The notes beneath the pieces are model-generated. The model made no database searches. It saw only the letters and a list, made by a program, of their open reading frames with translations, and was not told where the DNA came from. A program made the translations under genes and the position numbers. Of a stretch of DNA of 8,203 nt, positions 1 through 6,132 are shown in pieces. This stretch comes from Clostridiales bacterium (GTDB lineage: Bacteria; Bacillota; Clostridia; Lachnospirales; Lachnospiraceae): positions 1 through 8,203 of the forward strand of contig JAJQIQ010000176.1 of NCBI GenBank assembly GCA_021199135.1, given 5' to 3'. Position 1 is the stretch's first letter, and the number at the start of each line of letters is the position of its first letter.

Positions 1-897
1 TCGATGTCGGCATTTAAGGACATGGAAAAGCCGGTGCTGCTGTCCGGGACGGACGGGGTCGGGACGAAGCTGAAGCTTGCATTCCTGCTTGACAAGCACG
101 ACACGATAGGGATCGACTGCGTCGCGATGTGCGTAAACGACGTGGCGTGCGCGGGCGGCGAGCCGCTGTTTTTCCTCGACTACATCGCCTGCGGGAAAAA
201 TTATCCCGAGAAGATCGCGACGATAGTCTCCGGGGTGGCGGAGGGCTGCCGCCAGGCGGGCTGCGCGCTGATAGGCGGCGAGACCGCGGAGCACCCGGGG
301 CTCATGCCGGAGGATGAGTACGACCTCGCGGGCTTTGCGGTCGGGGCCGTCGACGAGAAGGACATCGTGACCGGAAAGGACATCGCCCCGGGGGACATCC
401 TCGTCGGGATCGCGAGCTCCGGCGTCCACTCAAACGGCTTCTCCCTCGTCAGAAAGATCGTCCGCATGACGGAGCAGGCGCTCCGCACCTACGTCGACGA
501 GCTCGGCACGACGCTCGGCAGCGCGCTCCTTGAGCCGACGCGGATCTACGTGAGGGCGCTGCGCAGCGTGCGCGAGGCGGGCGTCAAAATAAAGGGGTGC
601 AGCCACATCACGGGCGGCGGATTCTACGAGAACATTCCGCGGATGCTCCCGGACGGCAGGTGCGCCGTGATCGAGAAGAACAGCTACCCGATCCCGCAGA
701 TATTCGCGCTGCTCGCCCGCGAGGGCAAGGTCGAGGAGCACGTCATGTACAACACCTACAACATGGGCCTCGGCATGGTGCTTTGCGTGGACAAAGGGGA
801 CGTGGACAGGACGCTCGAGGCGATAAACGCGTCGGGCGACATTCCCTACGTCGTCGGCGAGGTGAAAGACGGCGAGAAGGGAGTTACGATATGTTAA
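1..897 (+). CDS. purM: Phosphoribosylformylglycinamidine cyclo-ligase (AIR synthetase), 5' end missing
   Basis: PurM closes the imidazole ring of FGAM with ATP to give aminoimidazole ribotide, step 5 of cytosolic de novo purine synthesis. The reading frame is open from base 1. The 298 visible residues begin about 45 residues into the usual ~345-residue protein, so the Met at base 4 is internal and the true start lies upstream of the window. Counting from base 1, the family landmarks are GTDGVGTKL (16-24), [17 protein letters not shown] (45-61), GGETAEHPG (92-100), [12 protein letters not shown] (140-151) and [15 protein letters not shown] near residue 203. These cover the ATP and substrate regions of the PurM/SelD/ThiL-type fold. 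The stop codon (895-897) overlaps the purN start by 7 nt, which implies translational coupling. Codons are strongly GC-rich. Identification is secure; only the N-terminus is unseen. Confidence 0.96.
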   Translation, partial: SMSAFKDMEKPVLLSGTDGVGTKLKLAFLLDKHDTIGIDCVAMCVNDVACAGGEPLFFLDYIACGKNYPEKIATIVSGVAEGCRQAGCALIGGETAEHPGLMPEDEYDLAGFAVGAVDEKDIVTGKDIAPGDILVGIASSGVHSNGFSLVRKIVRMTEQALRTYVDELGTTLGSALLEPTRIYVRALRSVREAGVKIKGCSHITGGGFYENIPRMLPDGRCAVIEKNSYPIPQIFALLAREGKVEEHVMYNTYNMGLGMVLCVDKGDVDRTLEAINASGDIPYVVGEVKDGEKGVTIC

Positions 898-1517
898 ACA
901 TTGCCGTGTGCGTATCGGGCGGCGGGACGAACCTCCAGGCGATAATCGACGCGATAGATGCAGGGAAAATCACGAACGCGAAAATCTCCGCCGTGATAAG
1001 CAACAACCGCGACGCCTATGCGCTCACGCGGGCGAAAAACCACGGGATCGAATCATGTTGCGTGAGCCCGAAGGATTTTGCCAGCCGCGATAAATTCAAC
1101 GCCGCGTTGCTCGAAAAATTAAATTATTATCACCCAGATTTAATAGTCCTTGCGGGCTTTCTGGTCGTGCTCCCGGAATCGCTTGTGAACGCGTACCAGG
1201 GAAAAATAATAAACATTCATCCGTCCCTCATCCCGTCGTTCTGCGGAAAAGGGTATTACGGGCTAAAAGTCCACGAGGCAGCACTCTCTCGCGGGGTCAA
1301 GGTGACCGGGGCGACAGTGCACTTCGTCGACGAGGGCACGGACAGCGGCCCCATCATATTGCAGAAGGCCGTCTGCATCGAGCCGGACGACACGCCGGAG
1401 ATTTTGCAGCGGCGCGTGATGGAGCAGGCGGAGTGGGTGATACTCCCGCAGGCGATAGATTTGATTGCAAATAATAAAGTTTCGATAGTTGACGGGCGGA
1501 CGGTTATAGCTCAGTAA
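891..1517 (+). CDS. purN: Phosphoribosylglycinamide formyltransferase (GART, folate-dependent)
   Basis: PurN transfers the formyl group of 10-formyl-tetrahydrofolate to GAR, giving FGAR (step 3 of purine synthesis). The start is the ATG at 891, inside the end of purM, with AAGGGAG 7 nt upstream; a longer open frame beginning upstream within purM is an out-of-frame shadow. The 208-residue length matches the family. Visible features are the N-terminal phosphate-binding loop SGGGTNLQ (9-16), SNNRDAYAL (37-45), and the catalytic triad N108, H110 (in NIHPSLIP) and D151 (in TDSGP). The loop SFCGKGYYG (116-124) replaces the shorter loop of the E. coli enzyme and is typical of clostridial forms. Base use is odd: the stretch at roughly 1090-1250 and the 3' end use many AAA, TTA, ATT and AAT codons, unlike purM and the hydrogenase. 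Function is secure. Confidence 0.96.
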   Translation: MLNIAVCVSGGGTNLQAIIDAIDAGKITNAKISAVISNNRDAYALTRAKNHGIESCCVSPKDFASRDKFNAALLEKLNYYHPDLIVLAGFLVVLPESLVNAYQGKIINIHPSLIPSFCGKGYYGLKVHEAALSRGVKVTGATVHFVDEGTDSGPIILQKAVCIEPDDTPEILQRRVMEQAEWVILPQAIDLIANNKVSIVDGRTVIAQ

Positions 1518-1520
1518 ATT

Positions 1521-1547
1521 GCAATATTTTTATTGATAAAAATATGC
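1521..1547 (+). other. AT-rich hairpin in the purN-purD spacer
   Basis: A perfect 9-bp inverted repeat, ATATTTTTA (1524-1532) and TAAAAATAT (1537-1545), surrounds a TTGA loop. GC pairs flank it (1521-1522 with 1546-1547) with one bulged A. It begins 3 nt after the purN stop. The stem is almost all A-T and no U run follows, so it is a poor intrinsic terminator. It could be an mRNA 3'-end or processing structure, or simply part of the AT-rich promoter region. A second small AT hairpin (1572-1578 with 1582-1588) lies just before the purD ribosome binding site. Confidence 0.45.
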
Positions 1548-1561
1548 AGCCAGATTGTAAT
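1533..1561 (+). promoter_or_regulatory. Candidate sigma-A promoter for purD and downstream genes
   Basis: TTGATA (1533-1538) and TGTAAT (1556-1561) are separated by exactly 17 bp. Each hexamer matches the consensus at 5 of 6 positions. Transcription would start near 1568, giving a leader of about 35 nt before the purD ATG at 1604. The -35 lies in the loop and right arm of the hairpin at 1521-1547. This would let purD, the HAD gene and the hydrogenase be transcribed independently of purM-purN. AT-rich spacers give chance matches, so this is suggestive rather than proven. Confidence 0.5.
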
Positions 1562-1603
1562 TTGAAGCGATAATTTTTTACAAAAATTTTGGAGGAAAAT
1601 CAG

Positions 1604-2878
1604 ATGAAGGTTTTGGTTGTCGGAGGCGGCGGCAGGGAGCACGCCATCTGCGCGAGCGTAAAAAAGAGCGAGAAGGTCGAAAAAATCTACTGCGCCCCGG
1701 GGAATGCCGGGATTTCGCAGGTGGCCGAGTGCGTGCCGATAGGCGCGATGGAGTTTGACAAGCTGGTCTCATTTTCGAAAGAAAACGGCGTGGACTTTGC
1801 GATAATCGGGATGGACGACCCGCTCGTGGGCGGCATCGTCGACAAGTTCGAGGAGGCGGGGATACGCGTCTTCGGGCCGAGGAAGAATGCGGCGATCCTC
1901 GAGGGCTCGAAAGCGTTCTCGAAGGATCTCATGAAAAAATACAACATCCCGACGGCGGATTATGAGACGTTTTCGGACCCAGACGCGGCGCTTGCGTACC
2001 TGCGGACCGCAAAATTCCCGATCGTGCTCAAGGCGGACGGGCTCGCGCTCGGCAAGGGAGTTCTCATCTGTGGAAGCCTCGAGGAGGCCGAGGCGGGCGT
2101 GAAGGAAATCATGCAGGACAAGAAGTTCGGTGACGCCGGAAATTCAATGGTCGTCGAGGAGTTCCTCCGGGGCCGCGAGGTTTCGGTGCTCTCGTTCGTG
2201 GACGGAAAGACGATAAAGATCATGTCGTCGGCGCAGGACCACAAGCGTGCGATGGACGGCGACAAAGGCCTCAACACCGGCGGGATGGGCACGTTCTCGC
2301 CGAGCCCGTTCTACACCAAAGAGGTCGACGAGTTCTGTAGGAAATACATCTACCAGCCGACGGTCGATGCGATGGCGGCGGAGGGCAGGCCGTTCGTCGG
2401 CGTGATTTTCTTCGGGCTCATGCTGACTGAGGACGGCCCCAGGGTGCTCGAGTACAATGCGCGTTTCGGAGACCCGGAGGCCCAGGTGGTATTGCCTCGC
2501 ATGAAAAACGACATCATCGAGGTCATGGAGGCCTGCGTCGACGGGAGGTTAGACGAGACTAACTTGGAGTTTTGCGACAACGCGGCGGTCTGCGTCGTGC
2601 TCGCGTCGGACGGCTACCCGGTCTCCTACGACAAGGGCCTGCCGATAGAGGGGCTCGAGGCCTTTGACGGCAAGGACGATTACTTCTGCTTCCACGCCGG
2701 GACGAAGTTCGACGAGAACGGAAACATCGTGACGAACGGCGGGCGCGTGCTCGGCGTCACCGCGACTGGAAATGACCTCGTCGAGGCGAGGAAGAAGGCC
2801 TACGAGGCGACGGATTGGGTCAGCTTTTCAAACAAATACATGCGCCACGACATCGGCAAGGCGATAGACGAGGCCTGA
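1604..2878 (+). CDS. purD: Phosphoribosylamine-glycine ligase (GAR synthetase)
   Basis: PurD joins glycine to phosphoribosylamine with ATP, forming GAR, step 2 of purine synthesis and the substrate of the adjacent PurN. The start chosen is the ATG at 1604, with GGAGG at 1591-1595 and 8-nt spacing. An in-frame TTG at 1589 would add five residues but overlaps that ribosome binding site. The product has 424 residues, normal for the family. Domains in order: an N-terminal Rossmann-like part with VGGGGREH (6-13); GMDDPLVGG (69-77); the ATP-grasp domain with VLKADGLALGKGV (141-153), NTGGMG (224-229) and LEYNARFGDPEAQVVLPR (282-299), which supplies metal and ATP ligands; and a C-terminal domain with GGRVLGVTATG (379-389). 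It ends 9 nt before the HAD gene, whose ribosome binding site overlaps the purD stop. No defect is visible. Confidence 0.97.
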   Translation: MKVLVVGGGGREHAICASVKKSEKVEKIYCAPGNAGISQVAECVPIGAMEFDKLVSFSKENGVDFAIIGMDDPLVGGIVDKFEEAGIRVFGPRKNAAILEGSKAFSKDLMKKYNIPTADYETFSDPDAALAYLRTAKFPIVLKADGLALGKGVLICGSLEEAEAGVKEIMQDKKFGDAGNSMVVEEFLRGREVSVLSFVDGKTIKIMSSAQDHKRAMDGDKGLNTGGMGTFSPSPFYTKEVDEFCRKYIYQPTVDAMAAEGRPFVGVIFFGLMLTEDGPRVLEYNARFGDPEAQVVLPRMKNDIIEVMEACVDGRLDETNLEFCDNAAVCVVLASDGYPVSYDKGLPIEGLEAFDGKDDYFCFHAGTKFDENGNIVTNGGRVLGVTATGNDLVEARKKAYEATDWVSFSNKYMRHDIGKAIDEA

Positions 2879-2887
2879 GGATTTGAG

Positions 2888-3517
2888 ATGAAGCGCGGAA
2901 TAATATTTGACATGGACGGGACGCTGTGGGACTCGTCCCCGCAGGTCGCCGAGTCCTGGAACATCGCGATGGCGGAGTGCGGCTACGAGAGGGAGCCCCT
3001 GACCGAAAAGGACATGCAGTCGGTCATGGGGCTTACGATGGACGTCATCGCGGACAGGCTTTTCCCGGATGCGAAGGGGGAAAAGAGGGATGAGATCCTC
3101 GAGGCGTGCTGCAGGGTGGAAAACGACTACCTTCGCGAGCACGGCGGGCGGCTCTATCCCAAAATCCGCGAGACGATGGAGACCCTGAGAAAAAATTACG
3201 GTCTATACATCGTCAGCAACTGCCAGGCCGGATACATCGAGGCGTTCCTCGACTACTATGATTTCTGGGATCTGATCGAGGACAGGCAGTGCTACGGCGA
3301 CAACGGAAAGCAGAAGGCCGACAACATCAGGATACTGTGCGAGCGCAACGGGCTCGACGAGGCGATATATGTCGGCGACACGCAGGGCGACTACGACTCG
3401 AGCATGGCTGCGGGCGTGGGCTTCGTCCATGCGGCCTACGGATTTGGAATTGTAGACGCAGACGTGCCGGAAATCTCGGCATTCTGCGAGCTGGCAGGCC
3501 TGCTCATGAAAAAATGA
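2888..3517 (+). CDS. HAD-superfamily hydrolase (phosphoglycolate-phosphatase-like, subfamily IA)
   Basis: This 209-residue protein is a probable cytosolic phosphatase that works through an aspartyl-phosphate intermediate. All four HAD motifs are present: FDMDGT (7-12) with nucleophile D8 and acid/base D10; S110-N111; K141 or K143 in GDNGKQK; and GDTQGDYDS (163-171) with metal ligands D164 and D168. Residues ~15-85 are helical and fit the C1 cap of Gph/PgmB-type enzymes. The start ATG has TGAGG 7 nt upstream, overlapping the purD stop, so translation is probably coupled. The substrate cannot be read from sequence. Placement between purD and a hydrogenase may mean housekeeping of a phosphorylated metabolite, for example phosphoglycolate or a nucleotide, but that is inference. 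The 3' end is tight against the hydrogenase gene (21-nt gap). Confidence 0.9.
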   Translation: MKRGIIFDMDGTLWDSSPQVAESWNIAMAECGYEREPLTEKDMQSVMGLTMDVIADRLFPDAKGEKRDEILEACCRVENDYLREHGGRLYPKIRETMETLRKNYGLYIVSNCQAGYIEAFLDYYDFWDLIEDRQCYGDNGKQKADNIRILCERNGLDEAIYVGDTQGDYDSSMAAGVGFVHAAYGFGIVDADVPEISAFCELAGLLMKK

Positions 3518-3538
3518 ATTTTTTGAGAGGAGAATGTT

Positions 3539-4984
3539 ATGTACGCTGACGAGAATGTTATCCAGATCAAGCACGCGGTGATCGACGAGGTCGCGGAGCT
3601 CGCGTTTTCAGGCGAGCTTGCCGAGAGGAGGGATCAGATCCCGTTCGACCTCATCCCCGGGCCGACCCCGAAGTTCCGCTGCTGCATCTACAAGGAGAGG
3701 GAGATAATCCGCCAGCGTGTGCGCCTCGCGGAGGGCAAGGCGCCGGGGCCGGAGGACGACGGCAACATCATCCAGGTCATAAGCTCCGCCTGCGAGGACT
3801 GCCCGATCTCGAGCTACACCGTGACGGAGAACTGCCAGAACTGCCTCGGCAAGGCGTGCATAAACGCCTGCAAGTTCGGCGCGATAGAGGCCGGGCGGCA
3901 CCGCTCCCACATCGACGCGCAGAAGTGCAAGGAGTGCGGGAAGTGCGCGGACGCCTGCCCGTACAACGCGATCGCGCACCTGAAGCGCCCGTGCCGCTTC
4001 GCCTGCCCGGTCAACGCCATCACCTACAACGAGTACGGGATTTCCGTCATCGACAACGACAAGTGCATCCGCTGCGGCAAGTGCATCCACAGCTGCCCGT
4101 TCGGGGCGATCGGCTCGAAGGCCTACATCGTGGACGTGATCGAGGCCCTGAAGTCCGACCGCAAGGTCTACGCGATGGCCGCGCCCGCGACCGAGGGCCA
4201 GTTCGGGCCGAACATCACGATGAACAGCTGGAAGAAGGCGATGCGCGAGGTCGGCTTCAACGGCTTCGTCGAGGTCGGCCTGGGAGGCGACATGACCGCA
4301 TCCTCCGAGGCCGCGGAGTGGGTCGAGGCGTACAGGGACGGCAAGAAGAAGGTGACGTCCTGCTGCCCGGGCTTCGTGAACATGATCCGCAAGCACTTCC
4401 CGGAGATGGCGGACATGATCTCGACGACGGTGTCGCCGATGTGCGCGGTCTCCCGCATGCTAAAGGCGAACGACCCGGACGCGGTCACGGTATTCATCGG
4501 CCCGTGCATCGCGAAGAAGTCCGAGGCCGTCGACCAGCAGATCGAGGGCAACGTGGACTATGTGCTGACCTACTCCGAGATCCGCGCGATAATGAGGGCG
4601 AGGCACGTGGAGCTTATGCCGGACAGCAACTCCTACCAGGAGGCGTCGATCTACGGCAAGCGCTTCGCGAATTCGGGCGGCGTGACGGCGGCCGTGATAG
4701 AGAGCATGAAGGAGATGGACGCGGGGATAGAGCCGAAGGTGTGCCGCGCGAACGGCGCGACGGATTGCCGCAAGTTCCTCCTTCTCATGAAGGCCGGAAA
4801 GCTGAACGACGACTTCATCGAGGGCATGGCCTGCGATGGCGGCTGCGTCGGCGGGCCGAGCTCGTACAACGACATGGCAAGCTCTAAGCGCTCCCGCGAT
4901 GACCTGCTCGAGCAGGCGGACGGGCGCGGAATCCTGGAGAACGTCGAGAAGTACCACATGGAGACGTTCTCGATGCACCGCTGA
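3539..4984 (+). CDS. Monomeric [FeFe] hydrogenase, group B type, with N-terminal 4Fe-4S domains
   Basis: This 481-residue enzyme probably interconverts protons plus low-potential electrons with H2 in the cytosol, likely exchanging electrons with ferredoxin. Residues 85-186 contain 16 cysteines, enough for four [4Fe-4S] clusters: C85/C88, C99-C102-C107-C111, C130-C133-C136-C140, C152/C156 and C176-C179-C182-C186. The C-terminal H-cluster domain has L1 TSCCPGF (273-279), L2 GPCIAKKSE (321-329) and L3 EGMACDGGCVGGP (428-440). The four H-cluster ligands (C276, C323, C432, C436) and the proton-relay cysteine C275 are present. Compared with group-A enzymes (TSCCPxW, MPCxxKK, MACPGGC), Trp, Met and Pro are replaced by F279, G321 and D433. 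The N-terminal segment FRCCIYKEREIIR also fits the group B1/B3 family as I remember it. The start ATG has AGGAG 6 nt upstream. Every Lys codon I read is AAG, suggesting high expression. No HydE, HydF or HydG maturase lies in this window. Confidence 0.93.
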   Translation: MYADENVIQIKHAVIDEVAELAFSGELAERRDQIPFDLIPGPTPKFRCCIYKEREIIRQRVRLAEGKAPGPEDDGNIIQVISSACEDCPISSYTVTENCQNCLGKACINACKFGAIEAGRHRSHIDAQKCKECGKCADACPYNAIAHLKRPCRFACPVNAITYNEYGISVIDNDKCIRCGKCIHSCPFGAIGSKAYIVDVIEALKSDRKVYAMAAPATEGQFGPNITMNSWKKAMREVGFNGFVEVGLGGDMTASSEAAEWVEAYRDGKKKVTSCCPGFVNMIRKHFPEMADMISTTVSPMCAVSRMLKANDPDAVTVFIGPCIAKKSEAVDQQIEGNVDYVLTYSEIRAIMRARHVELMPDSNSYQEASIYGKRFANSGGVTAAVIESMKEMDAGIEPKVCRANGATDCRKFLLLMKAGKLNDDFIEGMACDGGCVGGPSSYNDMASSKRSRDDLLEQADGRGILENVEKYHMETFSMHR

Positions 4985-5006
4985 AATAAAGCCTGTAAAG
5001 CTTATG

Positions 5007-5040
5007 GCCGTGTCCGCATGGCGGGCGCGGCTGCTCTTTT
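5007..5040 (+). terminator. Rho-independent terminator after the hydrogenase gene
   Basis: GCCGTGTCCGC (5007-5017) pairs with GCGGGCGCGGC (5021-5031) to form an 11-bp GC-rich stem with two G-U wobbles and a 3-nt AUG loop. TGCTCTTTT (5032-5040) follows as a short U-rich tail. It lies 22 nt after the hydrogenase stop. The tail is modest, so some read-through into the Nudix gene 20 nt further on is possible. Confidence 0.75.
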
Positions 5041-5059
5041 GACAGAGAGGAAACGAGAC

Positions 5060-5563
5060 ATGGAATTGTGGGACATCTACGACAAAGACAAGCGCGTCAC
5101 GGGGCGGACGATGGAGAGGAACGACTTCACGCTCTCGGACGGCGAGTACCACCTGACGGTGCTTTGCGTGATAAGGCGGCCCGACGGGACCTTCCTTGCG
5201 ACGAAGCGCGTCATGACGAAGGCGTGGGCCCCGGGGCTCTGGGAAGTGCCGGGCGGCGCGGCCCAGGCGGGGGAGACCTCCGAGGAGGCGGTGCGCCGCG
5301 AGGTCTTGGAGGAGACAGGCGTCGACGTCTCCGGCGCGGACGGCGGCTTCCTGTTTTCCTACCGGCGCGAGAACCCCGGCGAGGGCGACAACTACTTCGT
5401 GGACATATACCGCTATACGATGGACATCGCGGACGGCGACATCCGCCTGCAGGAGAGCGAGACGGCGGATTTTAAGTTCGCGTCGGCGGATGAGATAAAA
5501 AAAATGGGCGAGGCGGGGATTTTTCTGCACTACGACAGCATAAAGCAGGCGTTTTCCGAATAA
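5060..5563 (+). CDS. Nudix hydrolase (YfcD/IPP-isomerase-like subgroup)
   Basis: This 167-residue Nudix protein probably hydrolyses a nucleoside diphosphate linked to another moiety, or a related pyrophosphate. The Nudix box is intact: G66-x5-E72-x7-R80-E81-V82-L83-E84-E85-T86-G87-V88, preceded by WEVPGG (61-66). The metal-binding glutamates E81, E84 and E85 are present. The N-terminus ELWDIYDKDKRVTGR resembles the YfcD and type-1 isopentenyl-diphosphate isomerase branch, but the substrate is unknown. I chose the ATG at 5060, with GAGAGG 9 nt upstream. An in-frame ATG at 5018 adds 14 residues but sits in the loop of the preceding terminator and has no good ribosome binding site. No convincing own promoter is seen in the short gap, so expression may depend on read-through. 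Confidence 0.9.
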   Translation: MELWDIYDKDKRVTGRTMERNDFTLSDGEYHLTVLCVIRRPDGTFLATKRVMTKAWAPGLWEVPGGAAQAGETSEEAVRREVLEETGVDVSGADGGFLFSYRRENPGEGDNYFVDIYRYTMDIADGDIRLQESETADFKFASADEIKKMGEAGIFLHYDSIKQAFSE

Positions 5564-5614
5564 AATACAATGATGCCCCTTATTCCTCCGCTTGCGCTTT
5601 GTCCCCCGTACCAT

Positions 5615-5664
5615 ACAAAAAAGGGACTGCGCGACACATGATGTGCGCCAGTCCTCTTTTTTGT
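5615..5664. terminator. Bidirectional terminator between the convergent Nudix and cold-shock genes
   Basis: ACAAAAAAGGGACTG (5615-5629) pairs with CAGTCCTCTTTTTTGT (5649-5664), with one bulged base. An inner stem, GCG-A-CACA with TGTG-CGC, extends the structure around a TGA loop. The six-T run at 5657-5662 serves + strand transcripts. The six-A run at 5617-5622 becomes a T run for - strand transcripts. It starts 51 nt after the Nudix stop and lies about 95 nt past the cold-shock gene stop, so it fits a shared two-way terminator. Confidence 0.85.
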
Positions 5665-5739
5665 AATCCCTGCATCCATACTCCTCGTCAATCAATCAAT
5701 GCTTAAAAGATCAAAAAGCGAAAGGTACATAGAAACTGG

Positions 5740-5759
5740 ATTAACTGTTTGCAGTCAAT
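5740..5759 (-). other. Small hairpin at the 3' end of the cold-shock gene
   Basis: On the - strand, ATTGACTG and CAGTTAAT form an 8-bp stem with one G-U wobble and a CAAA loop. It overlaps the last base of the cold-shock stop codon. Only short T runs follow, so it is at best a weak terminator or a 3'-end stabilising structure. The rest of 5665-5739 shows nothing but a short TCAA triplet repeat near 5688-5699. Confidence 0.35.
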
Positions 5760-5962
5760 TATCTTACAACCGTGACGTTGACTGCCTGCGGACCCTTTGC
5801 CCCGTCCGTGATTTCGAACTCAACGGTCGCGCCCTCCTCGAGGGACTTGAATCCTTCCATGTTGAGCCCTGAGTAGTGAACGAATACGTCATGACCGTCC
5901 TCGGCGGTGATGAAGCCGTATCCCTTCTGGTTGTTAAACCACTTTACCGTACCTCTGTTCAT
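5759..5962 (-). CDS. Cold-shock protein (CspA family, single cold-shock domain)
   Basis: This 67-residue protein is a single OB-fold cold-shock domain that binds single-stranded RNA or DNA and acts as an RNA chaperone in the cytoplasm. RNP1 is KGYGFI (13-18) and RNP2 is VFVHY (26-30). [18 protein letters not shown] is the canonical opening and the length matches CspA/CspB. The start ATG (5960-5962 on the complement) has GGAGG at 5971-5975 with 8-nt spacing. A longer open frame running upstream to 6019 would add 19 residues that match nothing in the family and overlap the promoter, so I reject it. The gene is monocistronic, with its own promoter at 6010-6038. The specific paralogue (cold-induced or constitutive) cannot be told. 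Confidence 0.96.
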   Translation of the reverse strand: MNRGTVKWFNNQKGYGFITAEDGHDVFVHYSGLNMEGFKSLEEGATVEFEITDGAKGPQAVNVTVVR

Positions 5963-5986
5963 CGAAAGTACCTCCAAAAATAATGT

Positions 5987-6002
5987 GTTGCAAAATCGCA
6001 AC
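5987..6002 (-). promoter_or_regulatory. 5'-UTR hairpin of the cold-shock mRNA
   Basis: On the - strand, GTTGC-GATTTT-GCAAC is a perfect 5-bp stem with a 6-nt loop, at or just after the expected transcription start (~6003). An overlapping CAACAGTTG just upstream could pair in an alternative way. The UTR is only ~40 nt, far shorter than the structured E. coli cspA leader. Any thermosensing role is speculation. Confidence 0.35.
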
Positions 6003-6009
6003 TGTTGAC

Positions 6010-6038
6010 ATGATAGCACAAAGAACCTAAAAAGTAAA
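6010..6038 (-). promoter_or_regulatory. Extended -10 promoter of the cold-shock gene
   Basis: On the - strand, TTTACT (-35, 6033-6038; 4 of 6 consensus) and TATCAT (-10, 6010-6015; 5 of 6) are 17 bp apart. TGC directly before the -10 supplies the extended -10 TG element. AT-rich sequence upstream (6040-6060) could act as an UP element. The predicted start near 6003 gives a ~40-nt leader. The remaining spacer, 6039-6132, is AT-rich, and I see no convincing terminator for the upstream ATPase gene in it. Confidence 0.7.
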
Positions 6039-6132
6039 GGAAAAAATTGAAATTTTTGGCAGTTTTTTCCAGATAACCGAGAAATTTTGCGCTGAAAAGC
6101 ATTTTTTTAATTTTTTAATGGGGCAGAGGGGT

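Noticed and set aside
3509..3524. AAAAAA/TTTTTT inverted repeat over the HAD stop codon
   Set aside because: It is pure A-T with a 4-base loop, directly followed by the hydrogenase ribosome binding site; too weak for a terminator.
3856..4887. Second + strand frame of 343 codons inside the hydrogenase gene
   Set aside because: Arg/Gly-rich frame-shifted shadow of a gene with intact iron-sulphur and H-cluster motifs.
5039..5044. Perfect TTGACA hexamer before the Nudix gene
   Set aside because: A matching -10 would fall at or after the Nudix start codon and no TATAAT-like sequence is there; it arises from the terminator tail running into GACA.
4460..5695. Long - strand open frame of 411 codons
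   Set aside because: It is antisense to the hydrogenase and Nudix genes, is rich in Arg, Ala, Val and His as expected from GC-rich shadows, has no start signal, and crosses both terminators.
5963..6019. N-terminal extension of the cold-shock protein by 19 residues
   Set aside because: The extension is unlike any cold-shock protein and overlaps the promoter, whereas the internal ATG has an ideal GGAGG and canonical MNRGTVKWF start.
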